Source: Microvirga lotononidis (GTDB taxonomy: Bacteria > Pseudomonadota > Alphaproteobacteria > Rhizobiales > Beijerinckiaceae). From it: a stretch of 64,000 nt of DNA. The notes under the pieces are model-generated. The model was not told the DNA's origin, searched no databases, and was given only the letters and a program-made list of their open reading frames with translations. Shown piece after piece: positions 43,616 to 52,740 of the stretch. The stretch covers positions 62,001-126,000 of the forward strand of contig NZ_CP141049.1 in the NCBI RefSeq assembly GCF_034627025.1, written 5' to 3'. Within the stretch, counting starts at the first letter, position 1, and each line of letters opens with the position of its first letter. Made by a program: the position numbers and the translations under genes.

Positions 43616-44511
43616 GGGCGGCGTCCGAATTGATCGATAGCATCAAGAATGTCTCCAACGAAGCCGTCTGTCGAAGGTCGAGGGGAGGGCACCTGTGTGT
43701 TCTCCTCAGCAGAGGGCCTCGCGACGCTTCTTGCACCCCCTCTCGGGCGCCTCAGTTGCGGAACAGGCAGGCTGGTCGCGGTTTGCTTCACAGAGGCGGG
43801 CAACTGTGGGAATGCGTCTATGCCGGAGAGTTGTTGCAACTCGGCCAAGGAGATAATCCTGTAGTCGTTCCCGGGCTGATTAGGGACGAGATAGGCTCCC
43901 GCGATGTTGCTTTGAGGATCATAGATGGCCTTTGCGATGTGAGTGGGCACCAGAACACGCCCTTTCAGAGCCTGCAGGTTCTCCCCTTGGAAGATGGGGC
44001 CGGTCACAACATAGACTTCGCGGCGCTCCGAATAGTCCCGCACAGCCCGTTCAATGCTCTCCCACAGGTTACGGTTGTTCTCGGAGTTCTGCGGGACCAT
44101 GTTGGCCAAGGAAAAGGACTCATCCATGCCTTGGGGTGTGGTCATGTCGCCCGCTGGAGCCATGTGCCCACGGTCAAAGCCACTGCGAACGTAGTCCGAG
44201 AGTTCCGCCCGCTCGTTTGGTGGGAGATTGGGATCCGCGTGGAAGTTGTTTAACCGGTTGAGCGCCCGGGCCCCTTTGGCCCGCCTGGGGGTCAGATGCT
44301 CAGCCACCCAAAGCGAGGTACGGGTGAGTCCAGAATGCAGAAGGGCAAATTCCGTGTAACAGATCTGGCGGGTTTTCGGGGCGAGTTTCGGATTGGTGAG
44401 TGTCGGCTCGGCGCCGCCAAAGAAGTGCTGGGGACAGGCCGCTGCGACAGCAGGGGAAGCGAGGAAGAGTGCCCCGAGGAGGAAAGCAAAGAAGTGGTTG
44501 GGCGATCTCAC
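43612..44511 (-). CDS. Secreted DNA/RNA non-specific endonuclease (NUC1 family)
   Basis: A 299-aa protein from the GTG at 44511, giving a clean signal peptide (MRSPNHFFAFLLGALFLASP, cleavage near VAA). The active-site motif FDRGHMAPAGDM contains DRGH with the general-base His, and QNSENNRNLWESIE supplies the metal-binding Asn. The C-terminal 70 residues are Pro/Arg-rich. It should cut extracellular or periplasmic nucleic acid. First main gene of a three- or four-gene operon. Confidence 0.88.
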   Translation of the reverse strand: MRSPNHFFAFLLGALFLASPAVAAACPQHFFGGAEPTLTNPKLAPKTRQICYTEFALLHSGLTRTSLWVAEHLTPRRAKGARALNRLNNFHADPNLPPNERAELSDYVRSGFDRGHMAPAGDMTTPQGMDESFSLANMVPQNSENNRNLWESIERAVRDYSERREVYVVTGPIFQGENLQALKGRVLVPTHIAKAIYDPQSNIAGAYLVPNQPGNDYRIISLAELQQLSGIDAFPQLPASVKQTATSLPVPQLRRPRGGARSVARPSAEENTQVPSPRPSTDGFVGDILDAIDQFGRRP

Positions 44512-44729
44512 AGCGTTCTCTTGAGGCGGGCGAGGCTGGAAAGGAGTTTCGCAGGTCCGTTCCACACGATCAAAGCGAGCGTCTTAAAGGGCGACGCTTT
44601 GGTTTGATTCACGAGAGTGCCCCTGAAGCGTGGTGGACGATGAAGGCCATACTTCCTTAGCTCGGCATCACTCAGGAGCCGACGGGGCCGTTGTCGTGAG
44701 CGCGGTCTAAGAGGGTTCTCCTGGAGCAA
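44508..44729 (-). CDS. Possible small basic protein upstream of the nuclease
   Basis: A 73-codon frame from TTG at 44729 (LQENPLRPRSRQRPRRLLSD, then AELRKYGLHRPPRF). Its stop overlaps the GTG start of the nuclease gene (GTGA), which favours a real coupled gene. No ATG start or convincing ribosome site is seen. Confidence 0.35.
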   Translation of the reverse strand: MLQENPLRPRSRQRPRRLLSDAELRKYGLHRPPRFRGTLVNQTKASPFKTLALIVWNGPAKLLSSLARLKRTL

Positions 44730-44950
44730 TCGGCAAACCTCTGGCGTTCGATCTTACTCTTCTTAGGCGGTAGGATTCCTACTTCAAGCTATCCTTGAGC
44801 GCATTTCGTGCCGAGCGGATGCTCTGGACCCACCGAAGAAAAGCCCGCAGGACAAACCCGCGGGCAAGCGGATCAACGGAGTGAAGCCCCATAGGGCTCT
44901 CTGCGCCCAGTATGCTGCAGTGTAGCAATCCGGCGCAGTCTAGCGTGCGC

Positions 44951-45121
44951 CTAGCAGTAGCCGCTGCGGCCGCCCTGCTTGCAGCCAGCCGCACGGCCAC
45001 CACAGTTAGAACCGTCCTTGGCCGTGTCATAGGAATTCGTACAGGCTTTCGCTGACGAGATGGAGGCGAGCGGCGAGAGAACGAAAGCAGCGCCGAAAGC
45101 AAAGGCGATAAGGAGCTTCAT
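44951..45121 (-). CDS. Small exported Cys-rich protein
   Basis: A 56-aa protein: signal peptide MKLLIAFAFGAAFVLSPLAS, cleavage near SAKA, then a mature part of about 30 residues with CTNSYDTAKDGSNCGGRAAG, then CKQGGRSGYC. Four cysteines suggest two disulphides. The pattern recurs in small secreted rhizobial proteins of unknown role. The gap 44730-44950 holds nothing clear. Confidence 0.6.
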   Translation of the reverse strand: MKLLIAFAFGAAFVLSPLASISSAKACTNSYDTAKDGSNCGGRAAGCKQGGRSGYC

Positions 45122-45405
45122 AGGAATATTGCCTGATCCAGAATTAAGTAGAGCGAGGGAAGGCAGGTCATGAGAACCTGCCGTGAGCATACGATCCCAT
45201 GTGGACTTGCCACATTCAAGCCACAATCTTTGCTGGAGCGGTGAGACTTTGGAGTAGCCATAGGACTTCGCGCTATGTTGCGTTAGGCCTTGATGGACCC
45301 GTGTAACGACCTTTACATAATGAGATAACATTTCGCATAAGGATAGTTTTGACAAGAAGTCCGTAACTGGTGCTGTGCCAAGGTCCTCGCGATCAGGAGG
45401 ATCGC

Positions 45406-46207
45406 ATGCGGACCAATCAGCGGCTGGCACAGCTCTGGCTCGACGCCCTTGCAACGGAACTCGGAGCATCGGCCGGTACCATCGACACCTACACCGATGA
45501 TCTCAACTGCTACCTTGGCTGGCTGGATGAGAACAGCCTCCGTCTCGACGATGTCGGCTTGGAGCATGTTCGAGATTATATCGCCGCGCTCGATGGGCGC
45601 GGCTACGCCGGATCGACCATGGCCCGCAGGATCACGGTGGCGCGCGGCTTGCACAAGTTCCTGATCGCCGAGGAACTCGGCTCCCGAGACCCCACAAGCA
45701 ATCTCTCGACCATGAAGCGAGCTCGGAAGCTACCCTTCGTCCTCTCTATCGCCGAGACGGAAGCAATGCTGGAGACCGCCCACAGGCTTGCGGCCGATGG
45801 TGCCCTTGCATGAGCGGGCGATCGAGGCCGTCAGCCAATGGCAGAAGCTGGCCCGCGCGTATTCTGGTGGGGCGTCCTCCCCCTGGCTGTTTCATTCGGT
45901 GCGCAATGGCACCAAGGCTCTGACGCGTCAGGCGGCCCTGCTCGAGATCAAGGAGGCGGCCGTGGCGGCCGGGCTGGCGAGCCCGGAGCGGGTGTCGCCG
46001 CATGTGCTGCGCCATGCCTTTGCCACCCACATGCACTCCGGCGGCACAGACCTGCGCGTACTACAGGAGCTGCTCGGCCATTCCGGCATCGAGACCACCC
46101 AGATCTACACCCACCTCGACACCTCCCGCCTCCACCACATGGTTCGCGACCTCCACCCGCTCAATGAGGAGGAGCATCCAATAGTCGCCCGAGCAGTTGG
46201 AGCATGA
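45406..46207 (+). pseudogene. XerD-like tyrosine recombinase with internal deletion and frameshift
   Basis: The front part (MRTNQRLAQLWLDALATELG, then AGTIDTYTDDLNCYLGWL) is an intact SAM-like core-binding domain. At about 45795 the frame breaks: ...HRLAADG runs to a stop, while [15 protein letters not shown] opens in the next frame. The second part keeps [20 protein letters not shown], then [20 protein letters not shown] with the nucleophilic Tyr, but roughly 55 residues including the first catalytic Arg are missing. Not functional as it stands. Confidence 0.8.
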
Positions 46208-46274
46208 TGCGGGTGATTGTTGTGGCAGCGTCAGACGACCAGGTGACCGATACCGCCGCTCCCATGCATAACGC

Positions 46275-46709
46275 TTATGCGACCTTCAGTTTTTGCCATT
46301 CTGGCAACGGGAAAAGGCGGTCATAAGCCCAATTGAACACGAATGCATAGCCCATGTAGAAAAGGGCGAAGGACACATCCATCAGGAAGGCCCGCCATAG
46401 ACTGATGCTGAGATACCAGGCGAAAAGCGGTAACAGGACGAACAGAAGCCCGACCTCAAACATGATCGCATGCAGCACACGGATCAGAGTGGTCTTCCTG
46501 GTGCTTTCCCGCAGCCGTTGCATGACGTGGTCGAAGCCAACGTTATAGAAGTAATTCCAGAGCGTTGCGATAGTCGCGCCAACGAGCCCCACCACCCCAA
46601 TGTCATGCATGGGCATGTGAAACGCCCAGGCACCAAGTGGTGTGATAAGGGCCAGGCCAATGATTTCAAAGCTGATTGCGTGACGAATGCGGTCGCGTGC
46701 GGTTCGCAT
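46275..46709 (-). CDS. PACE-family (AceI-like) small membrane efflux protein
   Basis: A 144-aa four-helix membrane protein built from two similar halves, as in the bacterial transmembrane pair/PACE family: RHAISFEIIGLALITPLGAW with FNVGFDHVMQ-like residues, and LHAIMFEVGLLFVLLPLFAW with FNWAYDRLFPLPEW. PACE proteins export chlorhexidine and short polyamines. The substrate here is not known. Start at 46709. Confidence 0.8.
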   Translation of the reverse strand: MRTARDRIRHAISFEIIGLALITPLGAWAFHMPMHDIGVVGLVGATIATLWNYFYNVGFDHVMQRLRESTRKTTLIRVLHAIMFEVGLLFVLLPLFAWYLSISLWRAFLMDVSFALFYMGYAFVFNWAYDRLFPLPEWQKLKVA

Positions 46710-46861
46710 GTTGCTCCCCAAACGGGTCAAAGTTCGGGTCGTCCCGAACGATTGGCCCAGTGTCTGGGGGAGGTCGTCCTCTCTTGCTCCTCCATATAGG
46801 TGGGCAGGCCCACTCTCGGCAAGAGGCAGGAGATTTCAACTGAGAACTGACCATGACGGGA

Positions 46862-47116
46862 TCAAAGGTCTGTATAGCCCTTTTGCCGCTGGGCTGCGGC
46901 CCAAGCGTCCAAAGCCTGAGCGGCCTCGGCTTCATCGGGAAAGATCTCAACGTTCTCTTGCCCTTTGGAGCCCACAAAGCCCCAGTTGCGCACCAGCCGG
47001 ATTGTGCCGAACAGGTCCCGTTCGATCATCAGGCTGAAGAAGCGTGCCCTTCCCTGCTCCATGTCACGCCGATAGAGCACCAGGTGGTGCCGTATGGGCG
47101 ATCGGACGTCAGGCAT
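46862..47116 (-). CDS. Small WGR-domain protein
   Basis: An 84-aa protein. RARFFSLMIERDLFGTIRLV, then RNWGFVGSKGQENVEIFPDE, matches a WGR domain, and a helix with LDAWAAAQRQKGY follows. It is related in kind to the WGR protein at 26001. The start at 47116 lies within 17 bp of the end of the CYTH-like gene on the same strand. Confidence 0.72.
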   Translation of the reverse strand: MPDVRSPIRHHLVLYRRDMEQGRARFFSLMIERDLFGTIRLVRNWGFVGSKGQENVEIFPDEAEAAQALDAWAAAQRQKGYTDL

Positions 47117-47132
47117 CGATCTCGCCGGTCTC

Positions 47133-47822
47133 TTACTTGGGGTTGCCCTTCGGGAGTGTCTTCTCAATTTCGCGCATCATCGCTTCCTCGATTTCGTCGA
47201 GGTTGACCTTGACGGTATTGCCGCTGGTCTGCCCCTTGGCCCGGGTCACCGGGACCTGCTTGGTCTTGGGCTGGGTGATGGCTATCTGCGCCTGGGCCGG
47301 GAAGCGGCCCTCCAAGGTATCGATTAGGCTATTGAGCGCCACGTCGGACAGTGGAATCTCTGGAGTCTCATCGAGCCCACGGAAGGCGATGGATTGATTT
47401 GTGTAGCGCCGATCCGCCGTCACCTCAGGCCCGAACCATTCGAGCGGATGAAAGCCCCTCGCCTCTCCGTCTGAGGCAAATTCCACGGTAACGAGATGCA
47501 GGACACGAGGCCGGATGATCTCATCCATCAGAACGTTACTTTCGCCGATCGACAGCACGGTTCGGGTGTAGTCCACCTCGCCGGCGCACGCGTCGAGCAG
47601 CGCGTGAGCATGGCCAACTGGGATCTCGGTCTCCTCATCGGCCTCACCGTCAGGGCCGAGCGTCCTGAGGATCAGCAGGCCTCTATCCTCTTCAAGGCGA
47701 ACCCAGGACGAGCGATCCCGCTGTTCTGGAAAGAAGCCCTCAACGTGGCGCAGCCCACCTCTTTCGCGCCGGATCAGGCGGGCGAAGGACGGGGTGAGGA
47801 GAAAGCGACGGTGAACAGTCAT
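47133..47822 (-). CDS. CYTH-like domain protein
   Basis: A 229-aa protein. HRRFLLTPSFARLIRRERGG, then VEGFFPEQRDRSSWVRLEED, and later EFASDGEARGFHPLEWFGPE with VTADRRYTNQ follow the strand pattern of CYTH/triphosphate tunnel proteins (EGYF...VRLR...E.E.P...W.G.EVT.D.RY.N). The initial ExExK is not evident, so catalysis is doubtful. The C-terminal 55 residues are a charged extension. Confidence 0.6.
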   Translation of the reverse strand: MTVHRRFLLTPSFARLIRRERGGLRHVEGFFPEQRDRSSWVRLEEDRGLLILRTLGPDGEADEETEIPVGHAHALLDACAGEVDYTRTVLSIGESNVLMDEIIRPRVLHLVTVEFASDGEARGFHPLEWFGPEVTADRRYTNQSIAFRGLDETPEIPLSDVALNSLIDTLEGRFPAQAQIAITQPKTKQVPVTRAKGQTSGNTVKVNLDEIEEAMMREIEKTLPKGNPK

Positions 47823-48127
47823 GAAACCCAAGGAATGTCAGGGATCAAGGGAGCTGCTCATTCGTACATGGCAGAGGCAAGGGGAGGCAACCACGAACCT
47901 GCAATATGGTTTCCGCCAAGCTTGCCAACAACGCGAACGAGGCGCTCACAAATGAGAACGCCCTGACAGAGTTAGCCGTGCGGAGCTCACTGTCAGGGCG
48001 CTACTTGTGGTGCCGGTTGCAACACCACGGCAGCACTCTGTATCAAGAAGGATGGATATTCAACCACACGCCGTGCACAAGTCCGAATGCCCTGGCGAGA
48101 CGCTGAGCACCACTGGTCGTTTTCCTG
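47823..48127. other. Non-coding interval
   Basis: 305 bp between the divergently arranged start of the CYTH-like gene and the stop of metQ. I see no gene and no clear regulatory motif; it must hold the promoter of the CYTH-like gene. Confidence 0.5.
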
Positions 48128-48958
48128 TCACCAGACCGGCACAAAGAATTTGCCATACTTCTGGGCGATGTAGTCCTTCACCTCAGGCGAGCGGTAGATC
48201 GCAATGAACTTCGCGATCTCCGGGTCATCCTTCCGATCCGCCCGTGCGACGAACTGCAGGGCGTAATGCGCATCGCCGAACCCATCGGCGATCAACGCTT
48301 TATCAGGGTTGCCGCCCGACAGCAGCAGATAGCTGATGCTGACCTGACCTAGGGTCACGTCATCGAGGGCCCGCGGCAATTGCGCGGCTTCCAGTTCCCG
48401 GAAGCGGAGGTTCTTGGTGTTGGAGACGATATCGAGAACTGTCGCAGCATCACCCACCCCAGGCTTGAGGCTAATGAGGCCCGCCTTCTGCAGCAGCTGC
48501 AGGCCGCGCGCGCCATTCACCGGATCATTGGCAATCGCCACGACGGCATTATCGGGAACCTGGTCAAAGCTCGTGACCTTGTTCGAGAACAGGCCCACCG
48601 GCATCACGTACGTCGGTGCAATCGGCGCAAGCTTGTACCCACGCCCCTTGATGGCGGCGTTGAGGAAAGGAAGGTGTTGAAACAGATTGGTGTCGATGTC
48701 GCCATTCGCTAGCGCTTCGTTCGGCGTTACCCAGTCAGAAAACTCCACCACCTGAACATCAAGGCCCTGCTGCCGGGCCCGCTCAGCGGCAAAGTTCATG
48801 ATGTCCGCCACCGGCCCGCCGCTCGTTCCCACCTTCAACGGCTTGGCCAAGGCGGTGCTGGGATCTGATGCCAGAAGCATGAGGCCGACGATGCCGGCAA
48901 GAAGGGTGCCAAAGCTGCGGCGTGAGATGGTGCGGTATCGTGTGAGTGATAGGATCAT
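48128..48958 (-). CDS. metQ: MetQ/NlpA-family substrate-binding protein
   Basis: 276 aa with an N-terminal signal sequence (SRRSFGTLLAGIVGLMLLAS, no lipobox Cys) and NlpA-fold motifs: KVGTSGGPVADIMNF, NGDIDTNLFQHLPFLN, and VAIANDPVNGARGLQLLQ. This family binds D/L-methionine or related sulfur compounds. The matching MetN and MetI genes are not next to it. It is the last gene of the sulfur cluster. GGAGG lies upstream of the start at 48958. Confidence 0.82.
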   Translation of the reverse strand: MILSLTRYRTISRRSFGTLLAGIVGLMLLASDPSTALAKPLKVGTSGGPVADIMNFAAERARQQGLDVQVVEFSDWVTPNEALANGDIDTNLFQHLPFLNAAIKGRGYKLAPIAPTYVMPVGLFSNKVTSFDQVPDNAVVAIANDPVNGARGLQLLQKAGLISLKPGVGDAATVLDIVSNTKNLRFRELEAAQLPRALDDVTLGQVSISYLLLSGGNPDKALIADGFGDAHYALQFVARADRKDDPEIAKFIAIYRSPEVKDYIAQKYGKFFVPVW

Positions 48959-49002
48959 AGGTGGACGTCCTCCGTTCAAGAGTTGAAACGACGCAAGCAG
49001 CC

Positions 49003-50412
49003 CTACTCAGCGGCTGGAGTCACGGTTTGAGAGGGAGTCGCTGAAGAACCAGACGCGCGGAACGACGCGCCTGGATGGCTCCCGGCGAGCCGTGCCCGGC
49101 CGTGGCCAAAGAGCTTCTCGCGCAAGGTTCCCTCCGCATAATCGCGCTTGTAGATGCCTCTCTCCTGCAGGAGCGGCACCACCAGATCGACGAAGTCTTC
49201 CGGCCCTTCAGGCGTGACCACCCGGCTTAAGTTGAACCCGTCGATGTCAGTATCCTCGACCCAGCTCTGCAACTCATCGGCAATCTCCTCGGCCGAGCCG
49301 ATGAGCGGCGCGTTGCGGCTGCCGAGGCCCTTCTCGCCGAAGATCTTGCGCAGCGTCCATGTCTCGCTGCTGTCGACCGTGAAGGCCCGCAGGATGGAGT
49401 TCGTTGCATCGTTTGCCTCATGGCGGAGCGGCTCATCAGGGTCATAGCGGGAGAAGTCTACGCCCGTGATGCTGGAGAAGTGCGACAGCGCCCCCTCGAT
49501 GCTGGCGTAGCGATGGTACTCCTCAACCTTCTCCTCGGCTTCCTTGCGGGTCCGCCCGACCACCACGGCGCGTCCGAGAAACACCAGGATGTCAGCGGGA
49601 TCCCACCCCTGCGCCTCTGCCCGCCGCCGGAGGTCGGCAACGGTCGCGCGGGTGTTCTCCTTCGTCGGACCTGCGAGGAACACGCATTCGGCGTGCTTTG
49701 CGGCAAAGTCCTTGCCCCGGGACGACGCGCCGGCCTGATAAAGGACAGGCGTGCGCTGCGGCGATGGCTCCGAGAGGTGAATGGCATCCACCCGATAATG
49801 CCGGCCTGTATGCTGAACCCGGTGAACCTTGCGTGGCTCGGCATAGATCCTGCGCTCGCGGTCACGCAATACCGCGTCATCCTCCCAGCTGCCTTCCCAC
49901 AGCTTGTAGACGACCTCCATGTACTCCTCGGCCGTCTCGTACCGGTCGTCATGCTTCGCCTGCTTGGCCAGGCCCATGCCGCGCGCGGCACTGTCGAGAT
50001 AGCCGGTGACAATGTTCCAGCCGATCCGCCCGCGCGTGAGATGATCGAGCGTCGACATGCGGCGGGCGAAAAGATATGGCGGCTCGTAGGTGAGGTTGCA
50101 TGTCACGCCGAAGCCGATGTGCTTTGTGACGGCGGCCATGGCGGGCACAACCAGGAGGGGATCGTTGACCGGCACCTGAACCGCATGGGCAATCGACGGA
50201 TCAGGGCTGCCCTTGAAGACGTCATAGACCCCGACGATGTCTGCGAGAAAGATCCCGTCGAACTTGCCGCGCTCGGCTGTGCGGGCGAGATCCTGCCAGT
50301 ATTCGAGCGTGTTGTAGGCTGTCGACCGATCCCGCGGGTGAGCCCACATGCCTTGTTGGATATGGCCGACGCAGTTCATGTCGAAGGCGTTGAGCCGGAT
50401 CTGCTTTGTCAT
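49003..50412 (-). CDS. FMN-dependent monooxygenase, NtaA/SnaA/DszA family
   Basis: A 469-aa luciferase-like (LLM class) flavin monooxygenase from the ATG at 50412. Family blocks: RLNAFDMNCVGHIQQGMWAH, FDGIFLADIVGVYDV, LTRGRIGWNIVTGYLDSAA, and AGASSRGKDFAAKHAECVFL. It needs reduced FMN from a partner reductase, which SsuE of the same cluster could supply. Relatives open thiophene sulfones, nitrilotriacetate or sulfonates; here a sulfur compound is the likely substrate. Confidence 0.85.
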   Translation of the reverse strand: MTKQIRLNAFDMNCVGHIQQGMWAHPRDRSTAYNTLEYWQDLARTAERGKFDGIFLADIVGVYDVFKGSPDPSIAHAVQVPVNDPLLVVPAMAAVTKHIGFGVTCNLTYEPPYLFARRMSTLDHLTRGRIGWNIVTGYLDSAARGMGLAKQAKHDDRYETAEEYMEVVYKLWEGSWEDDAVLRDRERRIYAEPRKVHRVQHTGRHYRVDAIHLSEPSPQRTPVLYQAGASSRGKDFAAKHAECVFLAGPTKENTRATVADLRRRAEAQGWDPADILVFLGRAVVVGRTRKEAEEKVEEYHRYASIEGALSHFSSITGVDFSRYDPDEPLRHEANDATNSILRAFTVDSSETWTLRKIFGEKGLGSRNAPLIGSAEEIADELQSWVEDTDIDGFNLSRVVTPEGPEDFVDLVVPLLQERGIYKRDYAEGTLREKLFGHGRARLAGSHPGASFRASGSSATPSQTVTPAAE

Positions 50413-50452
50413 TTTGAGATATCTTCCGACACTGGGGAATGATCGTCTGAAC

Positions 50453-51025
50453 TCAAACGAAGAACAGAGCCACTCCGGCCAGAGCGACGCCGCCTCCAAA
50501 GATGCGGCTCATGGCCGGCACTCTCCGGACGGCGCTTTGCAGGCCGAGGCCGCAGCCGAGAAGGAGCGCGCTGGCAGACAAGAACCCAACCCCATAGTCG
50601 ACGGCGCTCATGGCTGGTGCGATCTCAGTACCGTGGGCATAGCCATGGAAGATCCCGAAGATCCCGCAGGCGCCGGCGGCGAGAACTATGGACGGTTGCA
50701 GGTTGAGCAGCACGGCAAGACCCAGTCCCAGAACTGATGCCGTGATCCCAAGCTCGATCATTGGAACCTCGGATCCCATCAGGGCAGCGCAGAAGCCGAG
50801 GGCCATGGCGCCCAGGAAGCTCGCTGGTAGTCCAAGGATCGCCCGCCGGCCGAGGCTCCCGGCCCAAAGCCCAATTGCGGCCATGGCCAGCACATGATCG
50901 AACCCGCTGAAGGGATGAGCAAACCCGGACGTAATGCTGGTGGCTGTACCATGACCTGTATGGGCCCATGCTTCGGAGGAGGACAGAGTGGCGAGAACAA
51001 GCGCAGCGAGAGCGTATCGTTTCAT
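50453..51025 (-). CDS. hupE: HupE/UreJ-family membrane protein
   Basis: A 190-aa membrane protein with signal peptide (MKRYALAALVLATLSSSEAW, cleavage AWA/HTGHG) and about six helices. The signature HPFSGFDHVLAMAAIGLWAG is diagnostic, and FHGYAHGTE is a second His-containing motif. HupE proteins facilitate nickel or cobalt entry; relatives outside hydrogenase or urease loci are common. It lies between the cupin and the NtaA-type gene in the sulfur cluster, so the physiological metal link is unclear. Confidence 0.85.
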   Translation of the reverse strand: MKRYALAALVLATLSSSEAWAHTGHGTATSITSGFAHPFSGFDHVLAMAAIGLWAGSLGRRAILGLPASFLGAMALGFCAALMGSEVPMIELGITASVLGLGLAVLLNLQPSIVLAAGACGIFGIFHGYAHGTEIAPAMSAVDYGVGFLSASALLLGCGLGLQSAVRRVPAMSRIFGGGVALAGVALFFV

Positions 51026-51131
51026 ACTGGATCCAATTGCGAGAAGACATAGTCGGGTGGCGCTCCCCGAGCAGACGTCGCGGAGGGCCAGCGGGTTGAG
51101 TTCAGGCTTCGAACTGACCTGCAATCAGGTG

Positions 51132-51662
<531 letters not shown>

Positions 51663-51768
51663 GGAACTTTGACTCAAAGTGGTTTGATATACAGGCAAGC
51701 CCCGGCCTCTGATCTCAGGCTGGGGCTGATGGATCGTAGTATGACGAACGTGAGCTTGGGGATCGCCT

Positions 51769-52728
51769 CTACTGTGCCGCGGCTTCCTGAGTGCCGCTGA
51801 GCACCGCCGCATTGAACGATGGATCAAGCACATCGGCCGCCTTGAGAGGCTTCGGGATCAGGGCATTGCGGACATAGAGGTCGATGGTCTGCTGCTCGGC
51901 CGCCTCGACCGCGGCATCGATCGGCACCGGACGAGCATTCGCTCCCGAGAACCAGCGCAGCGGGATCTCCTTCGGCAAGCCGATCAGCTTCGCCCAGGAT
52001 GCCGCATAAGACTCCCGGTTGGCCGACTCCCATACGCGTGCCTTGGCCAGGCGGCGGACAAAGTCCTCAAGCTCGCTGCGCTTGGTGCGGATCGCCTCGA
52101 CATGGGCGGCCTGGAAGCCGAGCCCAGGCGTGATGCCCTGCCCGTCACGCACGATGCGGGCTTCGCCCGACAGAACGAGCTGTGAGGTGTACGGCTCCCA
52201 GGTCGACCAGGCATCCAGGCTACCACTGGTCAGCGCCGCCTTGGCCTCCGCTGGCAGGAGGAAGCTCAAAGTCACGTCCGTCTTGGCCAGATTGGCATCC
52301 TCGAGGGCTGCCAGCACCAGCTGATGGCCGATCGAGCCGCGGCCGGTGCCAATGCGCTTGCCTTTGAGATCAGCAAAGGTCTTCACGGGAGAGTCCGGGC
52401 GCACCAGAACGGCCAGACCGCCCTGGTCGGACCGGGTTGCCAGGATGGCCTTGATCGGGGCGCCGGAGGCCGCCGCGAAGGTGAAAGGCGCATCACCCAC
52501 GATGCCGGTGTCGATGGCCTCGGCGTTGAGGGCCTCCAGCAGAGGAGCTGCCGCCGGAAACTCGCTCCATTCGAGCTTGTAGGGCAGATCCTTGAGCACG
52601 CCGGCGGCTTCCATCAGGGCGCGGGAGCCCCCGCGCTGGTCGCCCACCTTCAGGACGGTTTCAGCCCAGGCGGGCCCCCACGACAGGGCAAGAGCGGCCG
52701 CAGCAGCCAGAAGAGATATGCGTTTCAT
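51769..52728 (-). CDS. ssuA: Sulfonate ABC transporter substrate-binding protein
   Basis: 319 aa with a signal peptide (MKRISLLAAAAALALSWGPA, cleavage AWA/ET). SsuA/TauA-type motifs: VLKVGDQRGGSRALMEAAGV, IDTGIVGDAPFTFAAASGAP, GKRIGTGRGSIGHQLV, and LDAWSTWEPYT. It delivers aliphatic sulfonates to SsuBC. It follows ssuD after 12 bp. Confidence 0.9.
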   Translation of the reverse strand: MKRISLLAAAAALALSWGPAWAETVLKVGDQRGGSRALMEAAGVLKDLPYKLEWSEFPAAAPLLEALNAEAIDTGIVGDAPFTFAAASGAPIKAILATRSDQGGLAVLVRPDSPVKTFADLKGKRIGTGRGSIGHQLVLAALEDANLAKTDVTLSFLLPAEAKAALTSGSLDAWSTWEPYTSQLVLSGEARIVRDGQGITPGLGFQAAHVEAIRTKRSELEDFVRRLAKARVWESANRESYAASWAKLIGLPKEIPLRWFSGANARPVPIDAAVEAAEQQTIDLYVRNALIPKPLKAADVLDPSFNAAVLSGTQEAAAQ

Positions 52729-52740
52729 GAGAGTTCTCCT

